Positions 1-8,329 of a DNA stretch of 64,000 nucleotides are shown here, piece after piece. Numbering within the stretch: the first letter of the stretch is position 1; the number at the start of each line of letters is the position of its first letter. Source of the DNA: an uncultured Alphaproteobacteria bacterium (GTDB taxonomy: Bacteria > Pseudomonadota > Alphaproteobacteria > Rhizobiales > Aestuariivirgaceae); assembly GCA_937873445.1 (NCBI GenBank), contig CALMWF010000016.1:58701-122700 (forward strand). Direction: 5' to 3'. The position numbers and the translations under genes were made by a program. The notes under the pieces were generated by a model. That model saw only the letters and a program-made list of their open reading frames with translations. It was not told where the DNA came from and did no database searches.

Positions 1-133
1 GGGCGGAGATCACCTCATGGCTGCCGTGTTCGGCCAGAAGGTCGGTGAAGCGCTGCTCGGTGAAGCGGTAGAACTGTTCGTTCTGCCACAGCGTGTCATC
101 GGCATCGAAGCCGATGGTGGTGATCCGGCTCAT
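1..133 (-). CDS. HAD-family hydrolase, N-terminal fragment cut by window edge
   Basis: Only the first 44 codons are in the window, reading leftward from ATG at 133. The N-terminus shows GFDADDTLW, a haloacid dehalogenase motif I with the nucleophile Asp and the acid/base Asp two residues later, so a phosphatase-type hydrolase is likely. The start codon overlaps the gshB stop by four bases (ATGA), which suggests translational coupling as the last gene of the rsmI-yraN-gshB operon. The substrate cannot be told from this fragment. Confidence 0.75.
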   Translation of the reverse strand, partial: MSRITTIGFDADDTLWQNEQFYRFTEQRFTDLLAEHGSHEVISA

Positions 134-1083
134 GCGCGTCTGTCTTCAATGGCGTCCCAGATCAGGGCGGCAATGTCAGCACCGCCGAAGCGCTTCACCT
201 CGCGGATGCCGGTGGGCGAGGTGACGTTGATTTCGGTGAGCCAGTCGCCGATCACATCAATGCCGACGAAGATGAGGCCGCGCTTTTTCAGGTCGGGGCC
301 GATGGCTTCACAGATTTCATGCTCGCGTCGGGTGAGGGTTGAGGGTTCGGCACGGCCGCCCACATGCATGTTGGAGCGGTGGTCGTGGGGCGCGGGCACC
401 CGGTTGATGGCGCCGGCCGGCTTGCCATCCACCAGAATGATGCGCTTGTCGCCCTGCCGCACCTCCGGCAGGTAGCGCTGGGCGATGAAAGGTTCGCGGA
501 AGTTCTGGCTGAACAGTTCGAGAAGCGAGGCGAAGTTCTGGTCGTCGGAGGAGAGCTTGAACACGCCCGCCCCGCCATTGCCGTAGAGCGGCTTCAGGAT
601 GATGTCGCCATGGCTGCGGCGGAACTGGTCGAGGGCCTCGACATCGCGGGTGATGAGGGTGGGGGGCGTGAGATCGGGATAGTTCAGGACAAAGAGTTTT
701 TCCGGCGCGTTTCGCACCGCCACCGGATCATTCACCACCAGGGTTTTGGGGTGGATGTGTTCAAGCAGGTGGGTGGCGGTGATATAGGCCATGTCGAAGG
801 GCGGGTCCTGGCGCATGAGCACCACGTCCTGAGCGCCCAGATCGATTTCCGCCATTTCCGCCAGCCGGGCGTGCTGGCCCTGCTCATCCTTCACCTGCAC
901 GCGCTGGCCGCGGGCCATGAGCGCGCCATTGTTGAGGGCGAGCGTCTGGGGCCGATAATAGGTGAGGGTGTGGCCGCGCGCCTGCGCCTCCAGCATCAGG
1001 GCAAAGGTGGAATCACCCCGGATGGTGATGGCGTCGATGGGATCCATCTGCACCGCAACCTTGAGGGGCTTGTGGGTGGCCAT
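130..1083 (-). CDS. gshB: glutathione synthetase
   Basis: ATP-dependent ligase joining gamma-glutamylcysteine and glycine in the second step of glutathione synthesis (cytoplasm). The 317-residue product starts [16 protein letters not shown], and the family signatures are visible: [12 protein letters not shown] near residue 95, the ATP-grasp glycine-rich loop [12 protein letters not shown], and the C-terminal [12 protein letters not shown] metal/ATP site. An upstream in-frame start at 1263 would add 60 low-complexity residues inside yraN, so the ATG at 1083 is preferred. yraN ends at 1085, one base upstream, and the downstream HAD gene overlaps the stop, so the genes form one transcription unit. 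Confidence 0.95.
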   Translation of the reverse strand: MATHKPLKVAVQMDPIDAITIRGDSTFALMLEAQARGHTLTYYRPQTLALNNGALMARGQRVQVKDEQGQHARLAEMAEIDLGAQDVVLMRQDPPFDMAYITATHLLEHIHPKTLVVNDPVAVRNAPEKLFVLNYPDLTPPTLITRDVEALDQFRRSHGDIILKPLYGNGGAGVFKLSSDDQNFASLLELFSQNFREPFIAQRYLPEVRQGDKRIILVDGKPAGAINRVPAPHDHRSNMHVGGRAEPSTLTRREHEICEAIGPDLKKRGLIFVGIDVIGDWLTEINVTSPTGIREVKRFGGADIAALIWDAIEDRRA

Positions 1084-1084
1084 G

Positions 1085-1450
1085 TCAGCGGTCTCCGTCA
1101 AAGGCATTGGGAAGGTGGCGCGGCCACAGGTAGGGGGAGACGGTGACGATGTCAAACCGGCAGAAGCCCCGGGCGGCGTGGGGGTCGCGCCCCATCCAGC
1201 TGGCCGCCGCGCTGGCGATGCGTCTGGCCTGATGGTTGGTGACGGCCACAACACCCGCATCATGGCTCATACGCTGCTTCACCTCGATGAAGGCGGTGGT
1301 CGTGCCCTTGCGCATGATGAGATCAACCTCACCCGTGGGCGCCCGGAAGCGGCGGGCGAGCAGCCGGTAGCCCTTGAGCCGGAGCAGCAGCAGAGCGACC
1401 CCTTCCGCCGCGCGGCCCCGGCGCTCGGCCCCGGCGCGGTCAGGGCGCAT
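1085..1450 (-). CDS. UPF0102 (YraN) family endonuclease-like protein
   Basis: A 121-residue protein with the YraN/UPF0102 pattern: an N-terminal helical stretch, [10 protein letters not shown] (residues about 40-49) and FIEVKQR. The E-V-D and E-V-K residues match the Holliday-junction-resolvase-like nuclease fold. Its cellular role is not established. The start overlaps the rsmI 3' end by 11 bp and gshB begins one base after the stop, the usual rsmI-yraN-gshB order of Alphaproteobacteria. Confidence 0.88.
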   Translation of the reverse strand: MRPDRAGAERRGRAAEGVALLLLRLKGYRLLARRFRAPTGEVDLIMRKGTTTAFIEVKQRMSHDAGVVAVTNHQARRIASAAASWMGRDPHAARGFCRFDIVTVSPYLWPRHLPNAFDGDR

Positions 1451-2345
1451 GGTCCCGTCGTTTCAGAATGCGCTGGTAGACATCATCGCGCGCCAGGCCC
1501 AATTCCCTGGCCACCTGGGCTGCCACCTTTGCCGGCGGGGCATTTTTGAGGGCCGCCGTGATCGCCTGCTCGATCAGTTCCTCCGTGGGCGGATCAGTTT
1601 CGTCTGGAGGAGCGATGACCAGCACAATCTCGCCCTTCACCGCCGGGCGAGCGGCAAAATCGGCGTGCAGGGTGGTTGCGGTGCCGCGCGCCAGTTCCTC
1701 ATGAAGCTTGGTCAGTTCGCGCGCCACCACCATGGGCCGTTCCGCCAGCACGGCGGCAATGTCGGCCAGTGCATCGAGAAGCCGGTGCGGGCTTTCAAAG
1801 GCAATGAGGGTGGCGGGCAGGTTCTGCCAGTCCCTGAGCAGGCGCTGACGCTCGCCCTGCCTGTGGGGCAGAAAGCCCAGAAAGCAGAACCGGTCGGTGG
1901 CAAGCCCCGACAGGGCCAGTGCGGTGGTGACGGCGGAAGCGCCGGGGCAGGCGGAAACGGCAATGCCCTCGCTCACACAGGCCGCGACCAGACGGAAACC
2001 GGGGTCGGAAACGAGCGGCATGCCGGCATCCGAAATCAGGGCCAATGCCTCGCCGCGCTTCAGCCGGGCGATGATCTCGCCCTGCATCTTCTGGGCATTG
2101 TGGTCGTGATAGGCAATGAGCGGCACACGGATGCCATAGCGTTCCAGCAACTTGCCGGAGACGCGTGTGTCCTCGCACAGCAGCGCATCGGCCCCGGCCA
2201 GGGCCTCAAGCCCGCGCAGCGTCATGTCGCCCAGATTGCCGATGGGGGTGGCCACCAGCATCAGGCCCGGTATCAATTTCGGGGCTGTGAATTGAACACC
2301 GCCAAGGCTGTAGCGGCGGGGCGAAACTGCTATATCCTGCGCCAT
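1440..2345 (-). CDS. rsmI: 16S rRNA (cytidine-1402-2'-O)-methyltransferase
   Basis: SAM-dependent tetrapyrrole-methylase-fold enzyme that 2'-O-methylates C1402 in the decoding centre of 16S rRNA. The product has VATPIGNLGD near the N-terminus, CEDTRVS, ISDAGMPLVSDPG and FLGFLPHR, all RsmI signatures, and ends with a helical tail. ATG at 2345 is chosen because the resulting N-terminal segment (RRYSLGGVQF, about 20 residues before VATPIG) matches what rhizobial homologs carry; an upstream ATG at 2387 is possible but would overlap the divergent lipoprotein gene. About 301 residues. First gene of the leftward operon. Confidence 0.93.
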   Translation of the reverse strand: MAQDIAVSPRRYSLGGVQFTAPKLIPGLMLVATPIGNLGDMTLRGLEALAGADALLCEDTRVSGKLLERYGIRVPLIAYHDHNAQKMQGEIIARLKRGEALALISDAGMPLVSDPGFRLVAACVSEGIAVSACPGASAVTTALALSGLATDRFCFLGFLPHRQGERQRLLRDWQNLPATLIAFESPHRLLDALADIAAVLAERPMVVARELTKLHEELARGTATTLHADFAARPAVKGEIVLVIAPPDETDPPTEELIEQAITAALKNAPPAKVAAQVARELGLARDDVYQRILKRRDHAP

Positions 2346-2375
2346 GGTGATGAGCGTGATTCCGGGGGACGTGTT

Positions 2376-3584
2376 TTGATCCGACAATCCATAGCGCAGG
2401 CCAGGCGCTTTCGGGAGTGGGCTTCTGTGGCCCTGCTGCTGGCGGGGCTTGTGCTGCCGGGGTGCAGCAGCATGTCGCGCATGGGCGATCTGTTGAGCGA
2501 CAACAAATCCGCCGACGCCACGGTTGCCGCACCGGCCCAGCCCGGTTTGGCCACGCCGCCTGCCGCCATGCCAGCAATGCCGCAGGCACCGGGCAAGCGC
2601 ATTGCGCTGCTGCTGCCCCTGTCAGCGGCGGGCGACCACAAGAGCCTCGCCAATAATCTGGAAAAATCGGCCCGCCTGGCACTGGCGGAGGGCGGCTCGG
2701 CCGACCTCATTGTGAAGGACACCGGCGGCACGGCAGACCAGGCGCGGAGTGCTGCGGAAGATGCGCTGAACGAGGGCGCCGGCATTATTCTCGGGCCCAT
2801 CGGGGTGGCCGAGGTGCAGGCAGCGGCCAGTGCGGCGGCGGCGCGCGGGGTCAATGTGGTGAGTTTTGCCAGCCAGCCGGCCGCAGCCTCGGCCAACAGC
2901 TTCACCATGGGCTTTTCGCCCGAGGCGGAGGTGCGCGCGGTGCTGCGCCATGCCGCCGATCAGGGCAAGCACCCGGTGGCGCTGCTGCAACCGCAATCGG
3001 CCTATGGGGAACTGGCGGCCCAGGCCTTTGCCCAGGCGGGCGGCGGCGGGCTGGTCAAAACCTATGCACGGGTGCCCACCGCCGTGACGGCCCCTGCTGC
3101 GGCCATGGCCAAGGTGGTCAAGGCGCCCGCCGGGCAGGCACTGCTTCTGCCCGATGGCGGCCAGATGCTGCGCTCGGTGTCGCTGGCGCTGACCCGAAAC
3201 GGGGTTGACCCGAAGAAGGTGAAAATCCTCGGCACCAGCCTGTGGGACGACGCGCTGACCCGCTCAACGCCCATTGCCCAGGGCGGCTGGTTTGCCAGCG
3301 TGTCGCCCGAACTGGTGGAAGGATTTTTCCAGAAGTTCGAGCGTGCCCACAAATACCGGCCGCAACGCAGCGCCAGCCTTGGTTATGACGCGGTGAAGCT
3401 GGCCCTGCAACTGCAGGCACGCGGCGATTTTTCCAGTGCAGCGCTGACGGCGGCGCCGGGCTTCAGCGGCACAAACGGGGCCTATCGCTTCCAGAGCGAT
3501 GGCCGGGTGGAGCGGCAACTGGCGATCATGGAAATGACGGCGGCGGGGCCGAAGGTGATCGCTCCGGCCAAGCCGTCCTTCTAG
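2376..3584 (+). CDS. penicillin-binding protein activator (LpoA/LppC-like lipoprotein)
   Basis: Predicted outer-membrane lipoprotein of about 402 residues with a periplasmic-binding-protein fold, related to LpoA-type activators of peptidoglycan synthases. A TTG start at 2376 has a GGGGA ribosome-binding site about 7 bases upstream and gives a signal peptide with lipobox LVLPGC. An Ala/Pro-rich linker then precedes the domain beginning RIALLLPLS, which shows GPIGVAEV and YDAVKLAL motifs. Only about 30 bp separate this start from the divergent rsmI start. hemW follows convergently, four bases after the stop. The activator role is inferred from family and neighbourhood. Confidence 0.8.
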   Translation: MIRQSIAQARRFREWASVALLLAGLVLPGCSSMSRMGDLLSDNKSADATVAAPAQPGLATPPAAMPAMPQAPGKRIALLLPLSAAGDHKSLANNLEKSARLALAEGGSADLIVKDTGGTADQARSAAEDALNEGAGIILGPIGVAEVQAAASAAAARGVNVVSFASQPAAASANSFTMGFSPEAEVRAVLRHAADQGKHPVALLQPQSAYGELAAQAFAQAGGGGLVKTYARVPTAVTAPAAAMAKVVKAPAGQALLLPDGGQMLRSVSLALTRNGVDPKKVKILGTSLWDDALTRSTPIAQGGWFASVSPELVEGFFQKFERAHKYRPQRSASLGYDAVKLALQLQARGDFSSAALTAAPGFSGTNGAYRFQSDGRVERQLAIMEMTAAGPKVIAPAKPSF

Positions 3585-3587
3585 CAA

Positions 3588-4727
3588 TCAGGTCATCAGT
3601 TCACGGATGATGCCGTTGAGGACGTGGCGGCCCCGGGGTGTGGCGGCAAGGCGGTGACGGGTAACCGTGATGAGGCCCAGGCCCTGCAGGCCCGCCAGCT
3701 TCACCGGATCAAGGCTGCGGCCTGAAAGTGTCTCGTACCGTTCCACATCAATGCCTGCGGCGAGGCGAAGCCCCATGAGCAGATATTCCGTGGCCTGTTC
3801 GGCGGGAGGAACCGGCTGGTCCTCCACCACCGTCTGACCATCCCGTTCCACCCGCGCCAGCCAGGTTTCGGGGTGGCGCTCCATGGCCACGGCGCGGCGG
3901 TTGTTGCCCGCTTCAAGGCGGCTGTGGGCACCCGCCCCCGCCCCGGCATAGGGTTCATAACACCAATAGGTGAGGTTATGCCGGCATTCATGGCCCTCAC
4001 CTGCATGGTTGGAAATCTCATAGGCGGGAATGCCGGCCTGTTCTGTCAGTTCCTGGGTCACGGCGTAGAGGGCAGCGGCGCGGTCATCGTCGGGGATCAG
4101 CAGTTTGCCCTGCCGCTCCAGATCGAAGTAGCGCGTGCCTTCTTCTATGGTGAGCTGATAGAGCGACATGTGGCCCTGCTGCTCGGCCAGGGCCTCCGCC
4201 AGTTCGGCGCGCCAGTCCGCCACGGTCTGGCCGGGGCGGGCATAGATGAGATCGAAGGAGACGCGCGGGAAAACTTTGGCGGCCAGCCGAAAAGCGGCCA
4301 GCGCCTCCTGCGGGCTGTGCTGGCGGCCCAGCGCCTTCAGATCATCTTCGCGCAGCGACTGCACCCCTACCGACACGCGGTTGATGCCGGCGGTGCGGTA
4401 GCCGCGGAAGTGTTCGGCCTCGACGCTGGTGGGGTTGGCCTCCAGCGTCACCTCGCAGGATGAGGCCACGGGCCAGAGATTGGCCACACCGTCGAGAACA
4501 TGGGCCACGGCGGCGGGCGGCATGAGGGAGGGCGTGCCGCCGCCAAAGAAAATGGAGGTGACTTCGCGGCGCGGCGCCTGGCTCGCCAGCCAGGACAATT
4601 CCGTGGCCAGCGCACGGGCAAAGCGCAGGGCGTCCACCGGCGTCTGGCGGACATGGCTGTTGAAGTCGCAATAGGGGCATTTGGCCTTGCAGAAGGGCCA
4701 ATGGATATAGACGCCGAAGCCCGCCAT
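3588..4727 (-). CDS. hemW: HemW radical-SAM heme chaperone
   Basis: A 379-residue radical SAM protein, formerly annotated as coproporphyrinogen oxidase-like. The cluster motif CKAKCPYCDF (CxxxCxxC) is at about residues 13-20 and FFGGGTPS at about residue 60, followed by LEANPTS and the C-terminal HemN domain with NLTYWCYEPYAGAGAGAHS. HemW binds heme and transfers it to respiratory hemoproteins; the CPYCDFNSH signature separates it from true HemN. It lies 5 bp downstream of rdgB in the rph-rdgB-hemW operon. Confidence 0.93.
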   Translation of the reverse strand: MAGFGVYIHWPFCKAKCPYCDFNSHVRQTPVDALRFARALATELSWLASQAPRREVTSIFFGGGTPSLMPPAAVAHVLDGVANLWPVASSCEVTLEANPTSVEAEHFRGYRTAGINRVSVGVQSLREDDLKALGRQHSPQEALAAFRLAAKVFPRVSFDLIYARPGQTVADWRAELAEALAEQQGHMSLYQLTIEEGTRYFDLERQGKLLIPDDDRAAALYAVTQELTEQAGIPAYEISNHAGEGHECRHNLTYWCYEPYAGAGAGAHSRLEAGNNRRAVAMERHPETWLARVERDGQTVVEDQPVPPAEQATEYLLMGLRLAAGIDVERYETLSGRSLDPVKLAGLQGLGLITVTRHRLAATPRGRHVLNGIIRELMT

Positions 4728-4732
4728 GGCCT

Positions 4733-5341
4733 TCAGAACAGATCGGCCATCAGCGCCGCCAGCGCCCGGCTGCGGTGGGAGACGGCATTTTTCTGGTCTG
4801 CCGCCATTTCACCGAAAGTGAGAGAGGCCCCTTCCGGCACAAACACCGGGTCATAGCCATGGCCCATCACCCCGCGCGGCGGCCAGGTGAGGTGACCGGG
4901 CGAGCGGCCCTCATAAAAGCGGATCTCGCCATCGGGCCAGGCCACACAGAGGGTGCACAGAAAGGCCGCCCGGCACTGGTCCGGCGTGAGCGCGCCCTTC
5001 TCGGTCAGCAGGTCATTCACTTTGGTCATGGCGAGAAGCCAGTCGCGCCCCGGCCCCGCCCAGTCGGCGGTGTAGACTCCGGGGGCGCCACCCAGCGCCT
5101 CGACACTGAGGCCGGAATCATCGGCAATGGCCACCAGACCCGAGCCCTTGAGCGCCGACAGCGCCTTGATTTCAGCATTGCCGCGAAAGGTCGTCTCGGT
5201 CTCCTCCGGCTCCGGCAGGCCGAGTTCACCCGCCGAGGTGACGGCAATGCCGTGGGGAGCGAGAAGCTGGCGGAATTCCGCCAGCTTGCCGCGGTTGTGG
5301 GTGGCGATGACAATTTTCTCGCCGGCCAGCGAGCGGCTCAT
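4733..5341 (-). CDS. rdgB: RdgB/HAM1 non-canonical purine NTP pyrophosphatase
   Basis: Removes dITP, ITP and XTP from the nucleotide pool by hydrolysis to the monophosphate. The 202-residue protein has the family motifs [12 protein letters not shown] at the N-terminus, [24 protein letters not shown] in the middle, [10 protein letters not shown] and SHRSRAL near the C-terminus. Its ATG overlaps the rph stop in an ATGA, the typical coupled rph-rdgB arrangement, and hemW follows after 5 bp. Confidence 0.96.
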   Translation of the reverse strand: MSRSLAGEKIVIATHNRGKLAEFRQLLAPHGIAVTSAGELGLPEPEETETTFRGNAEIKALSALKGSGLVAIADDSGLSVEALGGAPGVYTADWAGPGRDWLLAMTKVNDLLTEKGALTPDQCRAAFLCTLCVAWPDGEIRFYEGRSPGHLTWPPRGVMGHGYDPVFVPEGASLTFGEMAADQKNAVSHRSRALAALMADLF

Positions 5342-6051
5342 GCCAGGGCCTTCTTCTGCAAGGCCACAAGCTGGCCGATGCCGTGTTTGGCCAGGGCCAG
5401 GAGGTCGAGGAAGCGCGCTTCGGAGAAGGGTTCGCCCTCGGCGGTGCCCTGAATTTCCACAATGCCGCCCTGGCCGGTCATGACGAAGTTGGCATCGGTC
5501 TCGGCAGCGGAATCCTCATCATAGTCGAGGTCGAGCACCGGCACACCCTGATGAATGCCGCAGGATACGGCGGCCACATGATCGCGCAGCGGCCAGACCT
5601 TCAGCATGTCCCTGGCCTTCATGAAGCTCAGGCAATCATGGAGGGCAATGAAGCTGCCGGTGATGGCGGCGGTGCGGGTGCCGCCATCGGCCTGAATGAC
5701 ATCGCAGTCGAGAATGATCTGGCGTTCGCCCAGCGCCGTCAGATCAACCACGGCGCGCAGCGAGCGGCCGATGAGGCGCTGGATTTCCTGGGTGCGGCCC
5801 GACTGCTTGCCGGCCGCCGCCTCGCGGCGCATGCGCTCGCCGGTGGCGCGCGGCAGCATGCCGTATTCGGCCGTGACCCAGCCCTTGCCGCCGCCCTTGA
5901 GCCAGCCCGGCACCTTTTCTTCCAGGCTTGCCGTGCACAGCACATGGGTGTTGCCGAAGCGCACAAGGCACGAGCCTTCGGCATGGCGGGCAAAGCCCCG
6001 TTCCAGGGCAACGGAACGCAGTTCATCGGATTTACGGCCAGAGGGACGCAT
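5338..6051 (-). CDS. rph: ribonuclease PH
   Basis: Phosphorolytic 3'-5' exoribonuclease trimming tRNA 3' ends. The 237-residue product starts [12 protein letters not shown] and contains [14 protein letters not shown], the [14 protein letters not shown] substrate motif, [18 protein letters not shown] and [18 protein letters not shown]. The ATG at 6051 has AGGAG about 5 bases upstream, which decides it over an in-frame ATG at 6105 lying in the divergent promoter region. First gene of the rph-rdgB-hemW operon, divergent from hrcA, as in many Hyphomicrobiales. Confidence 0.97.
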   Translation of the reverse strand: MRPSGRKSDELRSVALERGFARHAEGSCLVRFGNTHVLCTASLEEKVPGWLKGGGKGWVTAEYGMLPRATGERMRREAAAGKQSGRTQEIQRLIGRSLRAVVDLTALGERQIILDCDVIQADGGTRTAAITGSFIALHDCLSFMKARDMLKVWPLRDHVAAVSCGIHQGVPVLDLDYDEDSAAETDANFVMTGQGGIVEIQGTAEGEPFSEARFLDLLALAKHGIGQLVALQKKALA

Positions 6052-6090
6052 CTTCACTCCTGTTGTCTGGCCCCGCTCATAAGGCCTTGA

Positions 6091-6119
6091 TTGACCCTTG
6101 GCCATACGATTTCTAAATA
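6091..6119 (+). promoter_or_regulatory. possible hrcA promoter giving a (near-)leaderless mRNA
   Basis: TTGACC (6091-6096) and TAAATA (6114-6119) are separated by 17 bases, resembling a housekeeping promoter. A start point seven bases downstream would fall on the hrcA ATG at 6126, and no well-spaced ribosome-binding site is visible (AGGTG is only two bases from the ATG). No CIRCE inverted repeat is present here. Confidence 0.3.
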
Positions 6120-6125
6120 GGTGCC

Positions 6126-7214
6126 ATGACCCGCCTTACCCGGCCCAAGTCCGATCTTGCCGCACCCGGCCTTGCCGGGCTGGACCAGCGGTCGCGCGCC
6201 ATCTTCCGGCAGCTGGTGGACACCTATCTGGAAACCGGCGATCCGGTGGGCTCGCGCACCCTGTCGCGGCAGCTGACCCAGGCGCTGTCGCCTGCCTCCA
6301 TCCGCAATGTCATGATGGATCTGGAGGAGACGGGTCTCATCTATGCCCCGCACACCTCGGCCGGCCGGGTGCCGACTGAGGCGGGCTTGCGCTTCTTTGT
6401 CGACTCGCTGCTGGAGGTGGGGGCAATCTCGGCTGAGGAGCGGGCGCGCATTGATGCCGAAATTGCCGCCGCCAACCGGCCGCGGCGCTTCGAGGAGGTG
6501 CTGGGCGAGGCCTCCACCCTGCTCTCCGGCCTGTCGCATTATGCCGGGGTGGTGATGGCGCCCAAGCTCAACCAGCGCCTCAAGCACATTGAATTCGTCA
6601 ATCTGGCGCCGGGGCGGGCGCTGGTCATTCTGGTGGCCGAGGACGGGGCGGTGGAAAACCGCGTCATTGCCGTGCCGCCGGGCCTGCCGCCCGCCAGCTT
6701 CACGCGCGCTTCCAACTATCTCTCGGCCCGCGCCCAGGGCCGCACCATTGCCGAAGTGTCGAAGCTGGTAGCGGGCGAAATGGCTTCGCTGCGCAGCGAG
6801 GTCGATGCCCTGTCGGCCAAGCTCATTGAGGACGGGGTGGCGGTATGGACCGGCGTTGAGGATGAGACAGCGCGCACCCTCATCGTCAAGGGGCAGGCTA
6901 ATCTTCTGGAAAACACCACCGCCCTGGAGGAACTGGAGCGGGTGCGGCAACTGTTCGACGACATAGAGAACAAGCACGGGCTGATGCAGCTTCTCGGCCT
7001 TGCCGAGGCGGGCGAGGGGGTGAAGATCTTCATCGGCTCGGAAAACCAGATGTTTTCGCTGTCCGGCTCCTCGCTCATTGTTTCGCCGTGCCGCAATGCC
7101 GAGGAAAAGATCGTGGGGGTGCTGGGCATCATCGGCCCCACCCGCATGAATTACGCCCGCATCATTCCCATGGTGGACTACACGGCGCGCGTGGTGGGCC
7201 GTCTCCTCTCTTGA
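6126..7214 (+). CDS. hrcA: heat-inducible transcription repressor HrcA
   Basis: Repressor of CIRCE-controlled chaperone genes, usually groESL. The 362-residue protein has an N-terminal winged helix ([29 protein letters not shown], with [18 protein letters not shown] as the recognition part) followed by the GAF-like HrcA domain with [22 protein letters not shown] and a C-terminal [19 protein letters not shown] signature. It is divergent from rph and followed by grpE 63 bp downstream. No groESL or CIRCE is in the window, so its targets lie elsewhere. Confidence 0.96.
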   Translation: MTRLTRPKSDLAAPGLAGLDQRSRAIFRQLVDTYLETGDPVGSRTLSRQLTQALSPASIRNVMMDLEETGLIYAPHTSAGRVPTEAGLRFFVDSLLEVGAISAEERARIDAEIAAANRPRRFEEVLGEASTLLSGLSHYAGVVMAPKLNQRLKHIEFVNLAPGRALVILVAEDGAVENRVIAVPPGLPPASFTRASNYLSARAQGRTIAEVSKLVAGEMASLRSEVDALSAKLIEDGVAVWTGVEDETARTLIVKGQANLLENTTALEELERVRQLFDDIENKHGLMQLLGLAEAGEGVKIFIGSENQMFSLSGSSLIVSPCRNAEEKIVGVLGIIGPTRMNYARIIPMVDYTARVVGRLLS

Positions 7215-7238
7215 TTTTTGCGGCCAAGCGCCCGATAT
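7210..7238 (+). promoter_or_regulatory. candidate RpoH (sigma-32) promoter of grpE
   Basis: CTTGATT at 7210-7216 and CCCGATAT at 7231-7238, with 17 bases between the CTTG core and the -10 block, match the heat-shock sigma factor consensus in layout and sequence. The -35 overlaps the hrcA stop codon, so grpE could be heat-induced independently of hrcA. The dnaK promoter candidate (10352-10380) has the same spacing. Confidence 0.55.
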
Positions 7239-7277
7239 GGCGGGCAGATTTGACCCTTGCCCGATGCTGGTGACCCG

Positions 7278-7880
7278 ATGATCAAGAAGCCTTCCAAATC
7301 CCATCACGACAGGCCCGCCGAGGCCGAAACACACGACAGCGAGGTGCTGGACGAGGCGGCGTTGATGGAGGCTCTGGGCGGTTCCGCCGATGAGGTGGAC
7401 CCGCGCGAGGCGGAAATCACCGCCCTGAAGGAGGAAGCGGCCGCCCTGAAGGATCGGCTGTTGCGCACGGCCGCCGAAATGGACAATCTGAGGAAGCGGG
7501 CCGAGCGCGAAAAGGCCGAGGCCACGCTGTACGCCGCCAGCAATTTTGCCCGTGACCTTCTGGGCGTGGCCGATTCCATGGAACGCGCCCTGGCCGCCGT
7601 GCCGCCCGGCGAGCGCGAGGCCGCCTCCGAGAGCCTGAAGAATCTGCTGACCGGCATTGAGCTGACCGACCGCGAACTGCTCAACGTGTTCCAGCGCCAC
7701 AACATCCGCCGGCTGGATGCGGTGGGCCAGAAATTTGATCCCCACTATCATCAGGCCATGTTCGAGGTGCCGACGGCGGAGTATCCGCCAGGCACGGTGG
7801 TGCAGGAAATCCAGAAGGGCTTTGTGGTGGGCGAGCGCGTGCTGCGGCCGGCCATGGTGGGTGTGGCCAAGGCGCCCTGA
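7278..7880 (+). CDS. grpE: nucleotide exchange factor GrpE
   Basis: Co-chaperone that releases ADP from DnaK. The 200-residue product has a charged, disordered N-terminus, a long coiled-coil helix (about residues 45-95, with LLRTAAEMDNLRKRAEREK) and the C-terminal beta domain with FDPHYHQAMFEVP and VVQEIQKGFVVGERVLRPAMVGVA. ATG at 7278 is preferred to an in-frame TTG at 7257, because the extra seven residues are not typical of the family. It follows hrcA in the same orientation. Confidence 0.96.
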   Translation: MIKKPSKSHHDRPAEAETHDSEVLDEAALMEALGGSADEVDPREAEITALKEEAAALKDRLLRTAAEMDNLRKRAEREKAEATLYAASNFARDLLGVADSMERALAAVPPGEREAASESLKNLLTGIELTDRELLNVFQRHNIRRLDAVGQKFDPHYHQAMFEVPTAEYPPGTVVQEIQKGFVVGERVLRPAMVGVAKAP

Positions 7881-7881
7881 C

Positions 7882-7970
7882 CAGAAAAACTCCACACTTT
7901 TTCTGAGCCGCCCTCTGGACAGAAGGCCGGGGCAGGCCAAATCTGCTGGCCATGCGGACCTTACGTCCGC
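7882..7970 (+). other. two short inverted repeats between grpE and the YegP-like gene
   Basis: CAGAAAAA (7882-7889) pairs with TTTTTCTG (7898-7905), and GCGGAC (7954-7959) pairs with GTCCGC (7965-7970) across a five-base loop. The first could be a weak terminator after grpE. The second lies just before the ribosome-binding site (GGAGAGGG) of the next gene and could affect its translation. No function is demonstrated. Confidence 0.35.
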
Positions 7971-7983
7971 GGTGGAGAGGGAC

Positions 7984-8289
7984 ATGGCTGAAGTGACGCT
8001 TGAAATCTACAAGGACAAAAACAATTCCTTTCGCTGGCGGCGGCGCGCGGTGAACGGCGAGATCATTGGCGCCTCGTCGGAAGGCTACGAGAGCAAGAAG
8101 GCCTGTGAGGCCAATGCCACCCGTGACATGTCGGGCGACATCTGGGAATTCTACAAGGACAAGAAGGGCGAGCACCGCTGGCGCGCCACCTCGCCCGCCA
8201 ATGGCCGCCAGGTGGGCAAATGCACCGAAGGCTACAAGTCCTCGGCTTCGTGCAAGGCCAACGCCAAGGCCAACGGCTATCCGGGGTGA
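7984..8289 (+). CDS. tandem DUF1508 (YegP-like) protein
   Basis: A 101-residue protein made of two copies of the DUF1508/YegP repeat: residues about 6-46 (EIYKDKNNSFRWRRRAVNG, then SEGYESKKACEANA) and about 53-101 (WEFYKDKKGEHRWRA, then TEGYKSSASCKANA). Members are small cytosolic proteins of unknown biochemical role. ATG at 7984 has GGAGAGGG 3 bases upstream. Its position after grpE may be incidental. The longer frame running back into grpE is not real coding sequence. Confidence 0.85.
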   Translation: MAEVTLEIYKDKNNSFRWRRRAVNGEIIGASSEGYESKKACEANATRDMSGDIWEFYKDKKGEHRWRATSPANGRQVGKCTEGYKSSASCKANAKANGYPG

Positions 8290-8329
8290 ACAGGGCGAGC
8301 TGTGCGAGGCGCCGCCGCGCCTCGCAGGC

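Noticed and set aside
6052..6125. CIRCE inverted repeat before hrcA
   Set aside because: Looked for TTAGCACTC with its complement; not present in this gap, nor before grpE or dnaK.
6054..7985. A 643-codon open frame on the minus strand over hrcA and grpE
   Set aside because: Antisense to two certain genes; His/Gly/Arg-rich translation without recognisable motifs.
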